The translations under genes and the position numbers were made by a program. The notes under the pieces were generated by a model. It had not been told where the DNA came from. It saw nothing but the letters and a program-made list of their open reading frames with translations, and did not search any database. Shown here one piece after another: positions 34,957 to 44,364 of a DNA stretch of 64,000 bases. This stretch comes from Candidatus Baltobacteraceae bacterium (lineage in GTDB: Bacteria > Vulcanimicrobiota > Vulcanimicrobiia > Vulcanimicrobiales > Vulcanimicrobiaceae): the NCBI GenBank assembly GCA_036559195.1, contig DATBTN010000073.1, positions 23,322 to 87,321 on the forward strand, given 5' to 3'. Position 1 is the stretch's first letter, and every line of letters begins with the position of its first letter.

Positions 34957-35874
34957 GTGCCAGAAGACGACAAACAGCCGAAAAAACCGCCGGTCAATCC
35001 CTACGCGGGCAAGTGGAGCGCCGAGCGCCCCGAAGACCGCCAATACGACGTGCGCGAGGGCGAGTATCTCCCGCCGGACGGAAGCGAGAAAAAGCAAAAC
35101 ACCGCCAAGGGCGTCGGGGCCGGTCTGGTCGGCATCGGCCTGCTGCTGGCGAAGTTCAAGGGGCTGCTTTACATCCTCTTTAGTCTCAAGTGGCTCTTCG
35201 TAAGCGTAAAACTGCTCGCATACAGCTGGACGTTCTTCCTCTCGCTCGGCATCTACGTGCTCTTCTTCGGCTGGAAGATCGCGATCGTGTTCATCCTCGT
35301 GCTGTTGACGCACGAACTCGGGCACTACTTCGCGTTTCGGAATTACGGTTTGGAAGCGCGCCTGCCGGTCTTCATTCCGCTGCTCGGTGCGTTTACCGCC
35401 GGAACGCCGCCCAAAGACTTGGAACAGGACGCCTATATCGCGCTCGCCGGCCCGCTCACCGGTCTCGTGCTCGGCATAGCGTGTTACGCCTTCGGTACGA
35501 TAACGCACGATGCGTTTTGGTACGCCTCCGCGTACATCTGCGCGTTTTTGAATCTCTTCAACATGATTCCAACTCCGCCGTTCGACGGCGGCCGCGTTAT
35601 CAACGCGATCGCTCCGGTGCTTTGGATCGCGGGCTTCATTTTGTTTATCGTTCTCGCGATCGCGTTGCACATATCGCTGATCTTCATCGTAATCATCGGG
35701 CTTTTCGGGCTGCCCTCCGTCATTGCGGCGTTTCGCGGACACGTCGACCCGCGGGCGGCCGCGATGACGAACTGGGCGCGGGCGCGCGTGGGCGCGTGGT
35801 ATCTCGTCGTTCTCTTCGGTTTAGTCTTTCTCACTTCGTACGCTCACGTCGCCGTGCCGAACGGGTTCCGGTAG
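34957..35874 (+). CDS. M50 family site-2 metalloprotease
   Basis: A 305-aa intramembrane zinc protease. HELGH lies at residues 119-123 in a hydrophobic helix, and the third ligand is in NMIPTPPFDGGR near residue 205. A hydrophilic, charged N-terminal ~55 residues precedes five to six transmembrane helices. The PDZ domain of RseP-type proteases is missing, so this is the short SpoIVFB/Rv-type group. GTG 34957 is chosen because the frame upstream overlaps the NDH gene. It is followed after 5 bp by an uncharacterised gene. Confidence 0.88.
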   Translation: MPEDDKQPKKPPVNPYAGKWSAERPEDRQYDVREGEYLPPDGSEKKQNTAKGVGAGLVGIGLLLAKFKGLLYILFSLKWLFVSVKLLAYSWTFFLSLGIYVLFFGWKIAIVFILVLLTHELGHYFAFRNYGLEARLPVFIPLLGAFTAGTPPKDLEQDAYIALAGPLTGLVLGIACYAFGTITHDAFWYASAYICAFLNLFNMIPTPPFDGGRVINAIAPVLWIAGFILFIVLAIALHISLIFIVIIGLFGLPSVIAAFRGHVDPRAAAMTNWARARVGAWYLVVLFGLVFLTSYAHVAVPNGFR

Positions 35875-35879
35875 GACTC

Positions 35880-36434
35880 GTGAGCGACGAGCGGACGCCG
35901 GATTTCGCGATGCTGCGCGCCGTTGAGATTCTCGCCTCGATGCACGATCGCGCGCGCAAAGCCCCAAATAGTCCGCCGCCACCGCTCGATCGCCCCGTCG
36001 TGCTCTTCAACGAACGGATCGCCTTTGCGATCGGCTCGACGACGCGCGACCAGGTCGAACGCGAACTCGGCATCGCGTTTAGCTATCCGGCACGCGGCTG
36101 GCACACCTACGCGATCGCCGGGCCTAATCGCGAACGACGTTTGTTGAGCGCGTTTTACAAAGACAACGCGTTGCTGGCGGCTGAGTTCTACGTCCCGCGG
36201 ACCGACGGAGCGCCGACGCTCGAACCGCGAGCGCTGGGATCGTTTCGGTTCGTACCCGGCGAGATCGCATTGGGTATGGCCGGCACGGCGATCCCGGAAC
36301 ACTTCGTGCCGGCCGTCGGCGGCCCCGGCACGATCGTCTTCGACGAAGCGTTCGAAGCGCGTTTCGATGGCGGAGTCGCCTACGCGATGGCGCGCAAGGG
36401 AACCATCGAGCGGCTTGCCCTCTACAAAGCGTAA
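35880..36434 (+). CDS. Uncharacterised soluble protein (184 aa)
   Basis: A 184-aa protein with no signal peptide or transmembrane helix and no motif I recognise. A Pro-rich patch (APNSPPPPLDRP) is followed by an alternating beta pattern (VLFNERIAFAIGS; GWHTYAIAGP; LLAAEFYVP). It sits between the M50 protease and the GT87-like gene, with a start 5 bp after the former, and overlaps the latter by about 20 bp, so it is part of that operon. Confidence 0.65.
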   Translation: MSDERTPDFAMLRAVEILASMHDRARKAPNSPPPPLDRPVVLFNERIAFAIGSTTRDQVERELGIAFSYPARGWHTYAIAGPNRERRLLSAFYKDNALLAAEFYVPRTDGAPTLEPRALGSFRFVPGEIALGMAGTAIPEHFVPAVGGPGTIVFDEAFEARFDGGVAYAMARKGTIERLALYKA

Positions 36435-37836
36435 CGTTCAACTCGTCCTGGCCGTGGTCTGCGTCGCAAGTGCGTTGCTCTTCGCGCGCCCGCACGCCAC
36501 GCCCGGCCCCGCGCTGCGCGATTTCGAATCGTACTACGCGGCCGGCGCCACGTGGCTGCGCGGAGAGGATCCGTACTCCACGGCAATTTGGGCGAGCGAA
36601 CGGCAAATCCCCGGCGTCGATCCCGCGCGCTACGAACTCTTACCGTTCGTAGGGCCGCCCGCGTCGCTGCCGCTGTGGGCGATGTTCGCGCGCATGCCGT
36701 TCTCACTCGCGGCCATCGCGTGGAGCCTCGTACTCGTGGCGAGCTTCGCACTCGTCGTGCTGTTCGCACTTCGCGCGTGCGGCGTTGCACTCACTCCCAT
36801 GGCCGCGATCGCGGGCGTCGCGATCGGGTTGGGCTTCGGTCCGCTCACGAGCGCGATCGCGCTCGGACAAGTCGCTCTGCCCGCCTTCGCCTTCGCGCTG
36901 ATTGCGCTGTTCGCCATCGAGCGCACCGCAGTCGGAACCGCCGTCGCCGCGCTGTTCGCGGCGCTTCAGCCGAACGTCGCGCTCGTGCTTGCATCGCAGG
37001 CCGGCCGCTTGCGCGCCCTGGGCGCCTTCGCGGGCGCCGCGCTCGTCTTTGCGGCGGCTTCTCTGTACGCAACTGGCCCGCACGCGCTGACGGCGTACCT
37101 TCGGGTGTTGAACGAACACGGAGCTGCCGAACGCTTCAGCACCATCCAGCTAACGCCCGCGGCGATCGCGTACGGTTTCGGGATGGGACGCGCGTGGTCC
37201 GCGGGGGTCGGTCTGGCAGTCGCCGCCGCGGCCGTCTGCGCGTGGGCGATCCTTTCACTGCGCGCCGACGGCGCGCGCCGGCGCTTCGCAATCGCGTGTG
37301 CGATCTTGCCGTTCGCCGTTCCGTTTTTTCACGAACACGATCTCTGCATCGTCTTCGTTCCGGCACTCGCGGCGACGTTGGGCGCCGAACGCCGCATCGC
37401 ACCGTCGGCGATCGCGGCCGCGCTCCTCGTGGCGATCGACTGGCTCGGCCTCGCGCAGCGGCCGGACGGTACGCTTCAGAGTCTCTTGCTTGCGAGCGGC
37501 GCACTCTTCGGGTACGCGGCGCTGCGCGAGGATCTGCCGTGGCGATCGTTCGCGTTGCCGGCCGCGTCGCTCGTACTGCTCGGAATCGCCGGCGCGAACG
37601 CGCACGCGCACCCGGCACCGATCTGGCCGGACGCGATGCACGCGTTCGGAGCGCTCCCGCCGAACGCTTCGGCCGCATCGGTCTGGGCGGCCGAACAGAC
37701 GGCGAGCGGTTTGTTGACGCCCAATGCATTTTGGGCGGCGCTGCGCTGCCTGCCGCTAGCGGGCTGCGTGCTGCTGCTCTGGCTTAATTCGAAATCTGCG
37801 CCGCGTTCCAGAACAGCATCTCGGGTCCGGGCATGA
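36415..37836 (+). CDS. GT87-like polyprenol-dependent glycosyltransferase, multi-pass
   Basis: About 473 aa, ten or so hydrophobic helices. After the first helix comes DFESYYAAGATWLRGEDPYS, the periplasmic-loop Asp/'Y..G..DPY' pattern of GT-C enzymes of the DUF2029/GT87 (mannosyltransferase-like) group. A TTG at 36415 is inferred; ATG 36367 is in frame but lies inside the preceding gene. The 3' end overlaps the opposite-strand binding-protein gene by 53 bp. Donor and acceptor are unknown. Confidence 0.75.
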   Translation: MPSTKRNVQLVLAVVCVASALLFARPHATPGPALRDFESYYAAGATWLRGEDPYSTAIWASERQIPGVDPARYELLPFVGPPASLPLWAMFARMPFSLAAIAWSLVLVASFALVVLFALRACGVALTPMAAIAGVAIGLGFGPLTSAIALGQVALPAFAFALIALFAIERTAVGTAVAALFAALQPNVALVLASQAGRLRALGAFAGAALVFAAASLYATGPHALTAYLRVLNEHGAAERFSTIQLTPAAIAYGFGMGRAWSAGVGLAVAAAAVCAWAILSLRADGARRRFAIACAILPFAVPFFHEHDLCIVFVPALAATLGAERRIAPSAIAAALLVAIDWLGLAQRPDGTLQSLLLASGALFGYAALREDLPWRSFALPAASLVLLGIAGANAHAHPAPIWPDAMHAFGALPPNASAASVWAAEQTASGLLTPNAFWAALRCLPLAGCVLLLWLNSKSAPRSRTASRVRA

Positions 37837-39403
37837 ACCCGTGGAAGTCGTCGTCGAACGTGATGTGGTCGGTGCGCTGGCTGAGCACGACGAACGGCAC
37901 GTCCCGAGCGAGCAGTTCCTGCACGGCGATGTAGTCGCGCGTGCGCCGCGCGCGCTCGTAGTGCCCGAGCGCGTCCGCCAATAACCGATCCACCTGCGGA
38001 TTGCAGTAGCCCATGTAGTTCTGGCCGTTCGGCGAGATGCGCGAGCACGCGATGTAGTTTGTCATATCCGGGTCGGGCTGCAGCGACCACGCGTATGACG
38101 TGAGGTCGTAGTGACGCGTCGCATCGATGCCGCCACCGGCGTACGACGCGAAGAGCTTGCTCGTCGGATAGCGGAAGTATTCGAGCGCGGCGCCGATCTC
38201 TTTGAACCACCCTTGGATCAATAACACGCGAGCGTCGAGCCCCGGATTGCCCGTATTGCCGGCAAAGCTAAAGCGCAGGGTCCGGCCATCTTTGTGCCGC
38301 AGCCCGTCGCCGCCCATCGTCCAGCCGTCGCGCTGCAGCAGCGCGTTCGCGCGCGCGAGATCGAACGCGTAGCACGGCGCGTGCGCGTCGTAGGCCCAAC
38401 TCAAATGGCTCACGGGCGTGCAGGCCAGAAACCCCGAGCGGTGGTCGACCTTCTCCCAAAGCGTCTTCACGTCGATCGCCCGGGTTAGCGCCCGCCGTAC
38501 GATCGGGTCGGCAAGGATCGGATTTGTCACGTTGAAGTCGATGTGGCCGTAGGAGTTTACGTCGTATCCGATCGTCTTCGTGTCCGGCGTTTCGATCACG
38601 CGTGCGAGTTGCTGGGTCGGAACGCGCACGAATGCGTCGATCTCGTGCGTGCGCAGCTGCGTCATCGCCGTGTTCGTATCGGGAATAATTTTGAAAACGA
38701 CGTGCTGGAGTTTGGGCTTGCCTCCCCACCAGTACGGCGAGGCCTCCATCTCGACTTCGCTGCTGCGCACCCACTTCGTGTAGCGAAACGGCCCGAGGCC
38801 GACCGGCAGTGCGTTGTAGGGCGCGTGGTTGATATCTTTGCCCGCGAGCAGATGCTCGGGCAGGATAGCCGGATTGCCGAGCGGCGTGAAATACCGATTG
38901 ATAAAGGCCGCGTACGGCGCCTTGAGGTGAAAGACGACCGTATACGCATTCGGCGTATCGACCCGCGTGATGAGATCCCAGCCGTCGCGGCTCAATACGT
39001 TGGTGCGCGGATCGAGAATCGTTTTGACCGTAAACGCAACGTCGGCTGCGGTAAAGGGCGCGCCGTCCTGCCAGCGTACGCCGCGGCGCAACTCGAACGT
39101 CAGCGTCCGTCCGTCGGGCGAGATCAAGTGGTTCGCTTTGGTCGGCACCTCCAGGCAGAGCGACGGAACCGGATTGCCTTTTTCATCGAAGACGAAAAAG
39201 TAGCCCATCGTAAACGCCGAGAGATCGTCGACGACCGTTTCGGTAGAGAGGAGCGGGTTGAGATTGTCGACGTCTTCGGCGTCCGCCCAGCGCAGCGTTC
39301 CCGGAATCGTCCAGGGATGGCGGCCGCCGCGCCCGCCGCCGGTGTTGGTGCAGCCTCCGAGAACGAAGGCCGCCAGCACCATCGCGGCGAGCAATCGGCG
39401 CAC
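37784..39403 (-). CDS. Family 5 (peptide) ABC substrate-binding lipoprotein 1
   Basis: A 539-aa SBP_bac_5 lipoprotein with lipobox VLGGC at residue 18 and the core GTLRWADAEDVDNLNPLLS, then LTFELRRGVRWQDGAPFTAADV. It is the last and most diverged of four tandem paralogues. A GTG start shares one base with the stop of the previous gene. No permease or ATPase follows. It could serve a dispersed permease or act as a receptor or chaperone. Confidence 0.9.
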   Translation of the reverse strand: MRRLLAAMVLAAFVLGGCTNTGGGRGGRHPWTIPGTLRWADAEDVDNLNPLLSTETVVDDLSAFTMGYFFVFDEKGNPVPSLCLEVPTKANHLISPDGRTLTFELRRGVRWQDGAPFTAADVAFTVKTILDPRTNVLSRDGWDLITRVDTPNAYTVVFHLKAPYAAFINRYFTPLGNPAILPEHLLAGKDINHAPYNALPVGLGPFRYTKWVRSSEVEMEASPYWWGGKPKLQHVVFKIIPDTNTAMTQLRTHEIDAFVRVPTQQLARVIETPDTKTIGYDVNSYGHIDFNVTNPILADPIVRRALTRAIDVKTLWEKVDHRSGFLACTPVSHLSWAYDAHAPCYAFDLARANALLQRDGWTMGGDGLRHKDGRTLRFSFAGNTGNPGLDARVLLIQGWFKEIGAALEYFRYPTSKLFASYAGGGIDATRHYDLTSYAWSLQPDPDMTNYIACSRISPNGQNYMGYCNPQVDRLLADALGHYERARRTRDYIAVQELLARDVPFVVLSQRTDHITFDDDFHGFMPGPEMLFWNAAQISN

Positions 39404-41049
39404 TAGATATCGACGTCCATCATGTTATCGAACGGCACCGCGGCGCCGGGAGTGAAGTTCTTGACGTCCTTGTTGACCACGAACGTCTGCTCGAGGCCGA
39501 TGGTCACGATCGTCGGCGTGTCTTTTTGCAGTTCCGTCATGACGATTGCATCGTCTTTCTTGCGTTCGCCAGGAGTGAAAGCCGAATAGAAATCCGCCAT
39601 CGCGCGGCTGGCGCGCTGGTTGCACCAATGCAGATCGTTCTGCCCGTTGGGCGGAAATTGGTTGCAGGCGTAGAGGTTGGAAAGGTCTCCCAGCGGATCC
39701 AATCCCCACGCGGCGTAGAGCAGATCGAACTTGCCGCCGTAGAGGATGCCGCCTGCCGAAGCCGGGGCGAACATCAGTGCCGAGAGGTAGTGGTGCACGT
39801 CGAGGCTTACGCCGATCTGCTTCCACCAGCTTCGCTCGAGTTCGATCTGATTGTCGGCATCGGGCGTTCCCGAGGTCGTCGCTAAATCGAGCACCAGCTT
39901 CACGCCGCCCTTGCTGCGAATACCATCGGGTCCCGGCTTCCAGCCGTCTTGGTCGAGGAGCTTGTTGGCAAGCGCGATATCGAACGGCTTCTGTTTGGCG
40001 ATCGACGGATCGTAGTACGCCGAAACCGAGGGCGCCGGCTCTTCTTGCAGGATGCCGAATCCGCGACCGATCTTCGCGCGAATCGTCGGCCGGTCCGTCG
40101 CGTATTCCAGGGCTTCGCGAACGATGGGATCGCTGACGGTCGCGTGACTCGTATTGAAGTCGATGTGGTCGAATTCAAACCCCGGCTGGCGCATAATGGC
40201 TAAGCCCGGAGCGTTCTCTAAACGCCTGAGGTACAAGCCGGGGACGCGATACCACATATCGAGCGAATGGGCCTGAAGCTCGGTCTGCACGGTATCGCGG
40301 CTCGGGATGATCTCGAAATCGACTTCCTTTAATTTCGGAAGCCCGCGGAAATAGTAAGGATTCGCGACCATCACGACTTTTTGTCCGCGCAGCCATTGCT
40401 TGTATTTGAACGGACCGATTCCGACCGGCAGCGAGTTATAGGCGGCGTTGTTGATGTTCGGAAGATTGCCCAAAAGGTGCTTCGGCAACACGCACGGATT
40501 CGCGCCCGCACTCGAAAAAAACGTGACGAGGAACGGTGAATAGGGCTTTTGCATCTGGAGGACGACCGTATATTTATCCGGCTCGTCGATCTTCTGGATC
40601 AAATTCCAGCCGCTGCGGCTGATCTCGTTGGTGGCCGGGTTTAAAACGGTCTTGATCGAGAAGACGACGTCGTCTGCGTTAAACGGCGCGCCGTCGGACC
40701 AGCGCACGCCCTTGCGCAGGTGATAGGTGATCGTCTTGCCGTCGGGGCTCACGCCCCCGTTCGCTTTGGTCGGCACCTCGGTCGCGAGTTCGCCGTACGG
40801 CATGTTCTTCCGATCGAATTTGATCAGCCACGCCATGGTCATCGAGGCCATGGTAAACATCGTGCCTTGCGTGTTGAGGTGCGGATTGAGATTGGTGATA
40901 TCTTCCGCCGTCGCATAGCGCAAGACGTGCGGGATCGTCCAGGAGTTGACGCGCCCGCCGCTCCCTCCGACGCCGGTTCCGGACTTGGTGCACGCCGCGA
41001 GTGCGGCGCATGCGAGGATGAGCGCCAACCGGCCGAAACGCTGAATCAT
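39403..41049 (-). CDS. Family 5 (peptide) ABC substrate-binding lipoprotein 2
   Basis: 548 aa, lipobox LAAC at about residue 20, then the paralogue pattern WTIPHVLRYATAEDITNLNP and KTITYHLRKGVRWSDGAPF. It is very similar to paralogue 3 throughout, including PYSPFLVTFFSSAGANPCVLPK, so these two are the most recent duplicates. The ATG at 41049 lies 9 bp after paralogue 3. The shared single Cys near residue 190 in both copies is notable. Confidence 0.92.
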   Translation of the reverse strand: MIQRFGRLALILACAALAACTKSGTGVGGSGGRVNSWTIPHVLRYATAEDITNLNPHLNTQGTMFTMASMTMAWLIKFDRKNMPYGELATEVPTKANGGVSPDGKTITYHLRKGVRWSDGAPFNADDVVFSIKTVLNPATNEISRSGWNLIQKIDEPDKYTVVLQMQKPYSPFLVTFFSSAGANPCVLPKHLLGNLPNINNAAYNSLPVGIGPFKYKQWLRGQKVVMVANPYYFRGLPKLKEVDFEIIPSRDTVQTELQAHSLDMWYRVPGLYLRRLENAPGLAIMRQPGFEFDHIDFNTSHATVSDPIVREALEYATDRPTIRAKIGRGFGILQEEPAPSVSAYYDPSIAKQKPFDIALANKLLDQDGWKPGPDGIRSKGGVKLVLDLATTSGTPDADNQIELERSWWKQIGVSLDVHHYLSALMFAPASAGGILYGGKFDLLYAAWGLDPLGDLSNLYACNQFPPNGQNDLHWCNQRASRAMADFYSAFTPGERKKDDAIVMTELQKDTPTIVTIGLEQTFVVNKDVKNFTPGAAVPFDNMMDVDI

Positions 41050-41058
41050 CTTCCCTCC

Positions 41059-42696
41059 TCAGATATCGACGTTCATGAAGTTATCGAACGGCGCCGCCGC
41101 ATTGGGCGTAAAGTTCTTGAGGTCCTTATTCCAAACCCAGAGCGTCTTCGTGCCCGTAATGACCACCGACGGAACGTCGGCGTTGAACTCCTCGGCGACG
41201 ATCGCATCGTCGGCGTTGCGCTGACTTTGATCGAAGTGCGTGAAGAGCGCCTTCATCGCCGCATCCGCGCGCCGGTCGCACCAGCGCGGATCGTTCTGTC
41301 CGTTGGGCGGAATCTGGTTGCAGGCGAAGAGATTCGACATATCGCCGAGCGGGTCGAGGCCCCACTGGAAAAACACCACATCGAATTTGCCGCGATAGAC
41401 GATGCCGCCGTTCTGATACGGATTGAACATCAGCGACGGCAGATAGTGCTGGATGCTGATCGTCACGCCGATCTGTTTCCACCAGCCGCGGATGAGCTCG
41501 AACATCGAGGCGGCGTTGGGATCGCCCGAAATGATCGCCACGTCTAAATTGAGCTTGACGCCGTTCTTCGAGCGCACGCCGTCGCGTCCGAGCGTCCAGC
41601 CGGCCTTATCGAGCAGCGCGTTGGCCTTCGCGATATCGAACGGTACGATCGGAATCTTGGGGTCGTAATAGGCCGCGACTTTGGCGGCCGGCTGATCCTG
41701 CCGGTTGCCGACGCCCGAATAGATCTTATTGATGATCGCATCGCGATCGGTAGCGTAACGCAGGGCTTCGCGAACGGCCTGCTCTTTGAGCGCCGGGTGA
41801 CTTAAGTTGAAGTCGATGTGCCGGTAATAATAATCGGGCTGCGCGTCGGTCACGAACGGCGTCATCGCTCGGAAGCGGTTGATCTGGTTCGGCGGCGCGT
41901 TGTAGAACAGATCGAGCTGTTTGGCTTCGAGTTGGGTGATGACCGTATTCGTGTCGGGAATGATCTCGAAGTCGATCTCTTTGAGCTTTGGCAACCCGCG
42001 GAAATAGAGCGGGTTGGGAAGCATGACGACCTTGGAGCCTCGCAGCCATTCTTTATACTTGAACGGTCCGATGCCGACGGGCAGCGCGTTGTACGGCACG
42101 TTGTTGAGGTTCGGATACTGTGCGAGCAAGTGCTTGGGCAGCACGCACGGATTCGCGCCGGCCGTCGAAAAAAACGTCGTCACGAACGGTGAATACGGCT
42201 TCCTCATGTGAAGCACGACCGTGTATTTGTCCGGCTCGTCGACCTTGGTGATGAGATCCCAGCCGGTCCGGCTCACGATGTTGTTGTTCTTATTCAAGAT
42301 CGCGCCGATCGACCATACGACGTCGTCGGCGGTGAACGCGACGCCGTCGGACCACTTCACGCCTTTGCGCAAATGATAGGTGATCGTCTTGCCGTCGGAG
42401 CTGACGCCGCCGTTATGCTGATCGGGAATCTGCGTGAGCAACTCCGGATAGGGCCGGTCGTGCACGTCCCATTTTATGAGCCACGCCATCGTTAACGAGG
42501 CCATCAAACTCAGCGTCGTCTGCTGACTCAGGACCGGATTGAGACTCGAGAAATCCTCGCCCGTCGCGTAGCGCAAGACGTGCGGCACGGTCCACGAGTT
42601 GCTGCGCCCTCCGGGGACTGCCGACGTTCCGCCGCTTCGAGTGCATCCGGCGGTGAGGACCGCTAGGCCGAGAGCGATTGCTGCGAGCTTTCTCAA
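41059..42696 (-). CDS. Family 5 (peptide) ABC substrate-binding lipoprotein 3
   Basis: 545 aa, lipobox LTAGC, then WTVPHVLRYATGEDFSSLNP. A TTG at 42696, in a TTGA overlap with the stop of paralogue 4 and with GGGAG about 8 nt upstream, gives a tidy lipoprotein signal (MRKLAAIALGLAVLTAGC). A GTG at 42711 would add five residues inside paralogue 4. It is the middle gene of the array. Confidence 0.92.
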   Translation of the reverse strand: MRKLAAIALGLAVLTAGCTRSGGTSAVPGGRSNSWTVPHVLRYATGEDFSSLNPVLSQQTTLSLMASLTMAWLIKWDVHDRPYPELLTQIPDQHNGGVSSDGKTITYHLRKGVKWSDGVAFTADDVVWSIGAILNKNNNIVSRTGWDLITKVDEPDKYTVVLHMRKPYSPFVTTFFSTAGANPCVLPKHLLAQYPNLNNVPYNALPVGIGPFKYKEWLRGSKVVMLPNPLYFRGLPKLKEIDFEIIPDTNTVITQLEAKQLDLFYNAPPNQINRFRAMTPFVTDAQPDYYYRHIDFNLSHPALKEQAVREALRYATDRDAIINKIYSGVGNRQDQPAAKVAAYYDPKIPIVPFDIAKANALLDKAGWTLGRDGVRSKNGVKLNLDVAIISGDPNAASMFELIRGWWKQIGVTISIQHYLPSLMFNPYQNGGIVYRGKFDVVFFQWGLDPLGDMSNLFACNQIPPNGQNDPRWCDRRADAAMKALFTHFDQSQRNADDAIVAEEFNADVPSVVITGTKTLWVWNKDLKNFTPNAAAPFDNFMNVDI

Positions 42697-44360
42697 ATCG
42701 AATACTCCCACGGGTTCCAGAAGGACGAAATAACCGACGACGGATCGTACCCTTTGAGATCGGTGTTGTACACGTAGGGCTCTTTGCGGAACGAGAGGAT
42801 GATCGTCGGAACTTCCTTCGCCAACTCTTGCTGCACGATAACGTAATCCGCTTTACGGCGCGTCTGATCGATCGTCTTGAGCGCGTCGTTCATCGCGGCG
42901 GTCGCCTTCGGGTCGTTCCAGAAGAGGCTGTTCTGTCCGCGCGGCGCGAAATTGTCGCCCGAGTAGAGAGAGCTATCGTCGGGATCCGATGCCGAGATCC
43001 AGGCGAAGATCGCCGCATCGTAGTGTCCGCCCTCGAGAATACCTGCGTTGCCGTTGGCGAACATCGATGCCGTTTCGTAGTTTTTGACGTCGGCCTGCAC
43101 GCCAACGTCGTGCCACTGGCGCTGAATCAGCGTTTGAATCGCGCGTCCCATGGTGGCCTCGGTCTGCGTGCTCAGGTCGAACTCGAGGCGCTTTCCGTTC
43201 TTGACGCGGATTCCATCGGCGCCGACCTTCCAACCGTCGGCCTCGAGGATCGCCTTGGCCTTGGCCGGATCGAACGGGTGATGCTCGATGTCGTTCGTGT
43301 AGGCCCACGAGAGCGTCGGATGCTGGTCGGTCTCGGCGGGTGTCGCCGCACCGTGCATGATTTTTTGGATAATCTCTTGACGGTTGGTCGCATCGGCGAG
43401 CGCGACGCGAACCTGCAGATCCTTTAGGATCGGGTTCTTCAAGTTAAAGTCGATGTGGTCGAACAGAAACGAATCGACCTGGATGGCTTTCAGGCCGTTT
43501 TTCGGATTGTCCGCGAGCGCCTCGTATTTCGGCCAGTTTAGTGGCGTGCCGCGCGCGAGCATATCGATCTCGTGCGTTTGCAGCTGGGTCTCCATCGTGT
43601 TTTCGTCGGTCAGAATGCGCAGATCGACTTCCTTGAGTTTCGGCGCACCCATGAAGTACTTGGGATAAGCTTCCATCCGAACGTTGGAGCCGCGATTCCA
43701 CTCGATGACTTGGAACGGACCGCTGCCGATGGGCTTGGAGTTGTACGGCGCGTCGTTGATCGAGCCGTGCGCCGTCTGATACGGAGCCAAAAGGTGTTCG
43801 GGCAGAATCGGCGCGTTGCCGTTCACTCCCCAGAGCTGCTGCAGGTACGGTGCGTAGACCCGCTTCATGTGTACGACCGCGACGTATTTATCGCTGCAGT
43901 CGATGTCTTTAATGTCTTTGTATCCGTCGGTCGTGGCGACGTTGGTCTTCGGATTCATCACGAGCTGCCACGTGAACTTCAGATCGCTGCAGGTTAGCGG
44001 CTGACCGTCTTGCCACGTAATGTTGTGGCGAAGCTTGTACTTGAGGGTGAGGCCGTCTTTGCTGACGTCGCCGTTAGCGACCGTCGGCACTTCGGAGACG
44101 GCGTCCGGAACCGGCTCGCCTTTCCCGTTGTAACGCACGGCGTACGAGTAGATGAACATCGAAAGGTCGCCCGTAACGCCGCTGGCGTTGAGCAGCGGGT
44201 TGAGCGACTTTGGATCCTGGTTTTCGGCAAACCGCAGCACGCCCGGCACGGTCCATGGGTTGGGTCCCCCGGCGGTCGAACCGGTAGTGGTCTTCGTGCA
44301 GCCGCTAAAGGCGAGAGCGGCGCCGGCCGCGAGAAGGGCGGTTCGTAGCCAGATGTTCAG
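42693..44360 (-). CDS. Family 5 (peptide) ABC substrate-binding lipoprotein 4, CTG start
   Basis: 555 aa if started at CTG 44360. The signal peptide NIWLRTALLAAGAALAFSGC with its lipobox lies upstream of the first in-frame ATG (44249), which would remove it. No ATG, GTG or TTG is in frame before it. GGAGG at 44369-44373 is 8 nt from the CTG. An out-of-frame ATG-AAC-AGC-TGA overlaps both the previous stop and the CTG, and GAACAGCT/GAACATCT form an 8-bp imperfect duplication here. The body shows the SBP_bac_5 pattern WTVPGVLRFAENQDPKSLNP. It is the first of the four paralogues. Confidence 0.85.
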   Translation of the reverse strand: MNIWLRTALLAAGAALAFSGCTKTTTGSTAGGPNPWTVPGVLRFAENQDPKSLNPLLNASGVTGDLSMFIYSYAVRYNGKGEPVPDAVSEVPTVANGDVSKDGLTLKYKLRHNITWQDGQPLTCSDLKFTWQLVMNPKTNVATTDGYKDIKDIDCSDKYVAVVHMKRVYAPYLQQLWGVNGNAPILPEHLLAPYQTAHGSINDAPYNSKPIGSGPFQVIEWNRGSNVRMEAYPKYFMGAPKLKEVDLRILTDENTMETQLQTHEIDMLARGTPLNWPKYEALADNPKNGLKAIQVDSFLFDHIDFNLKNPILKDLQVRVALADATNRQEIIQKIMHGAATPAETDQHPTLSWAYTNDIEHHPFDPAKAKAILEADGWKVGADGIRVKNGKRLEFDLSTQTEATMGRAIQTLIQRQWHDVGVQADVKNYETASMFANGNAGILEGGHYDAAIFAWISASDPDDSSLYSGDNFAPRGQNSLFWNDPKATAAMNDALKTIDQTRRKADYVIVQQELAKEVPTIILSFRKEPYVYNTDLKGYDPSSVISSFWNPWEYSI

Positions 44361-44364
44361 CTGT

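Noticed and set aside
33814..35742. 642-codon minus-strand frame
   Set aside because: It runs through the NDH gene in another frame and antisense to the M50 protease; no motif and very charged composition.
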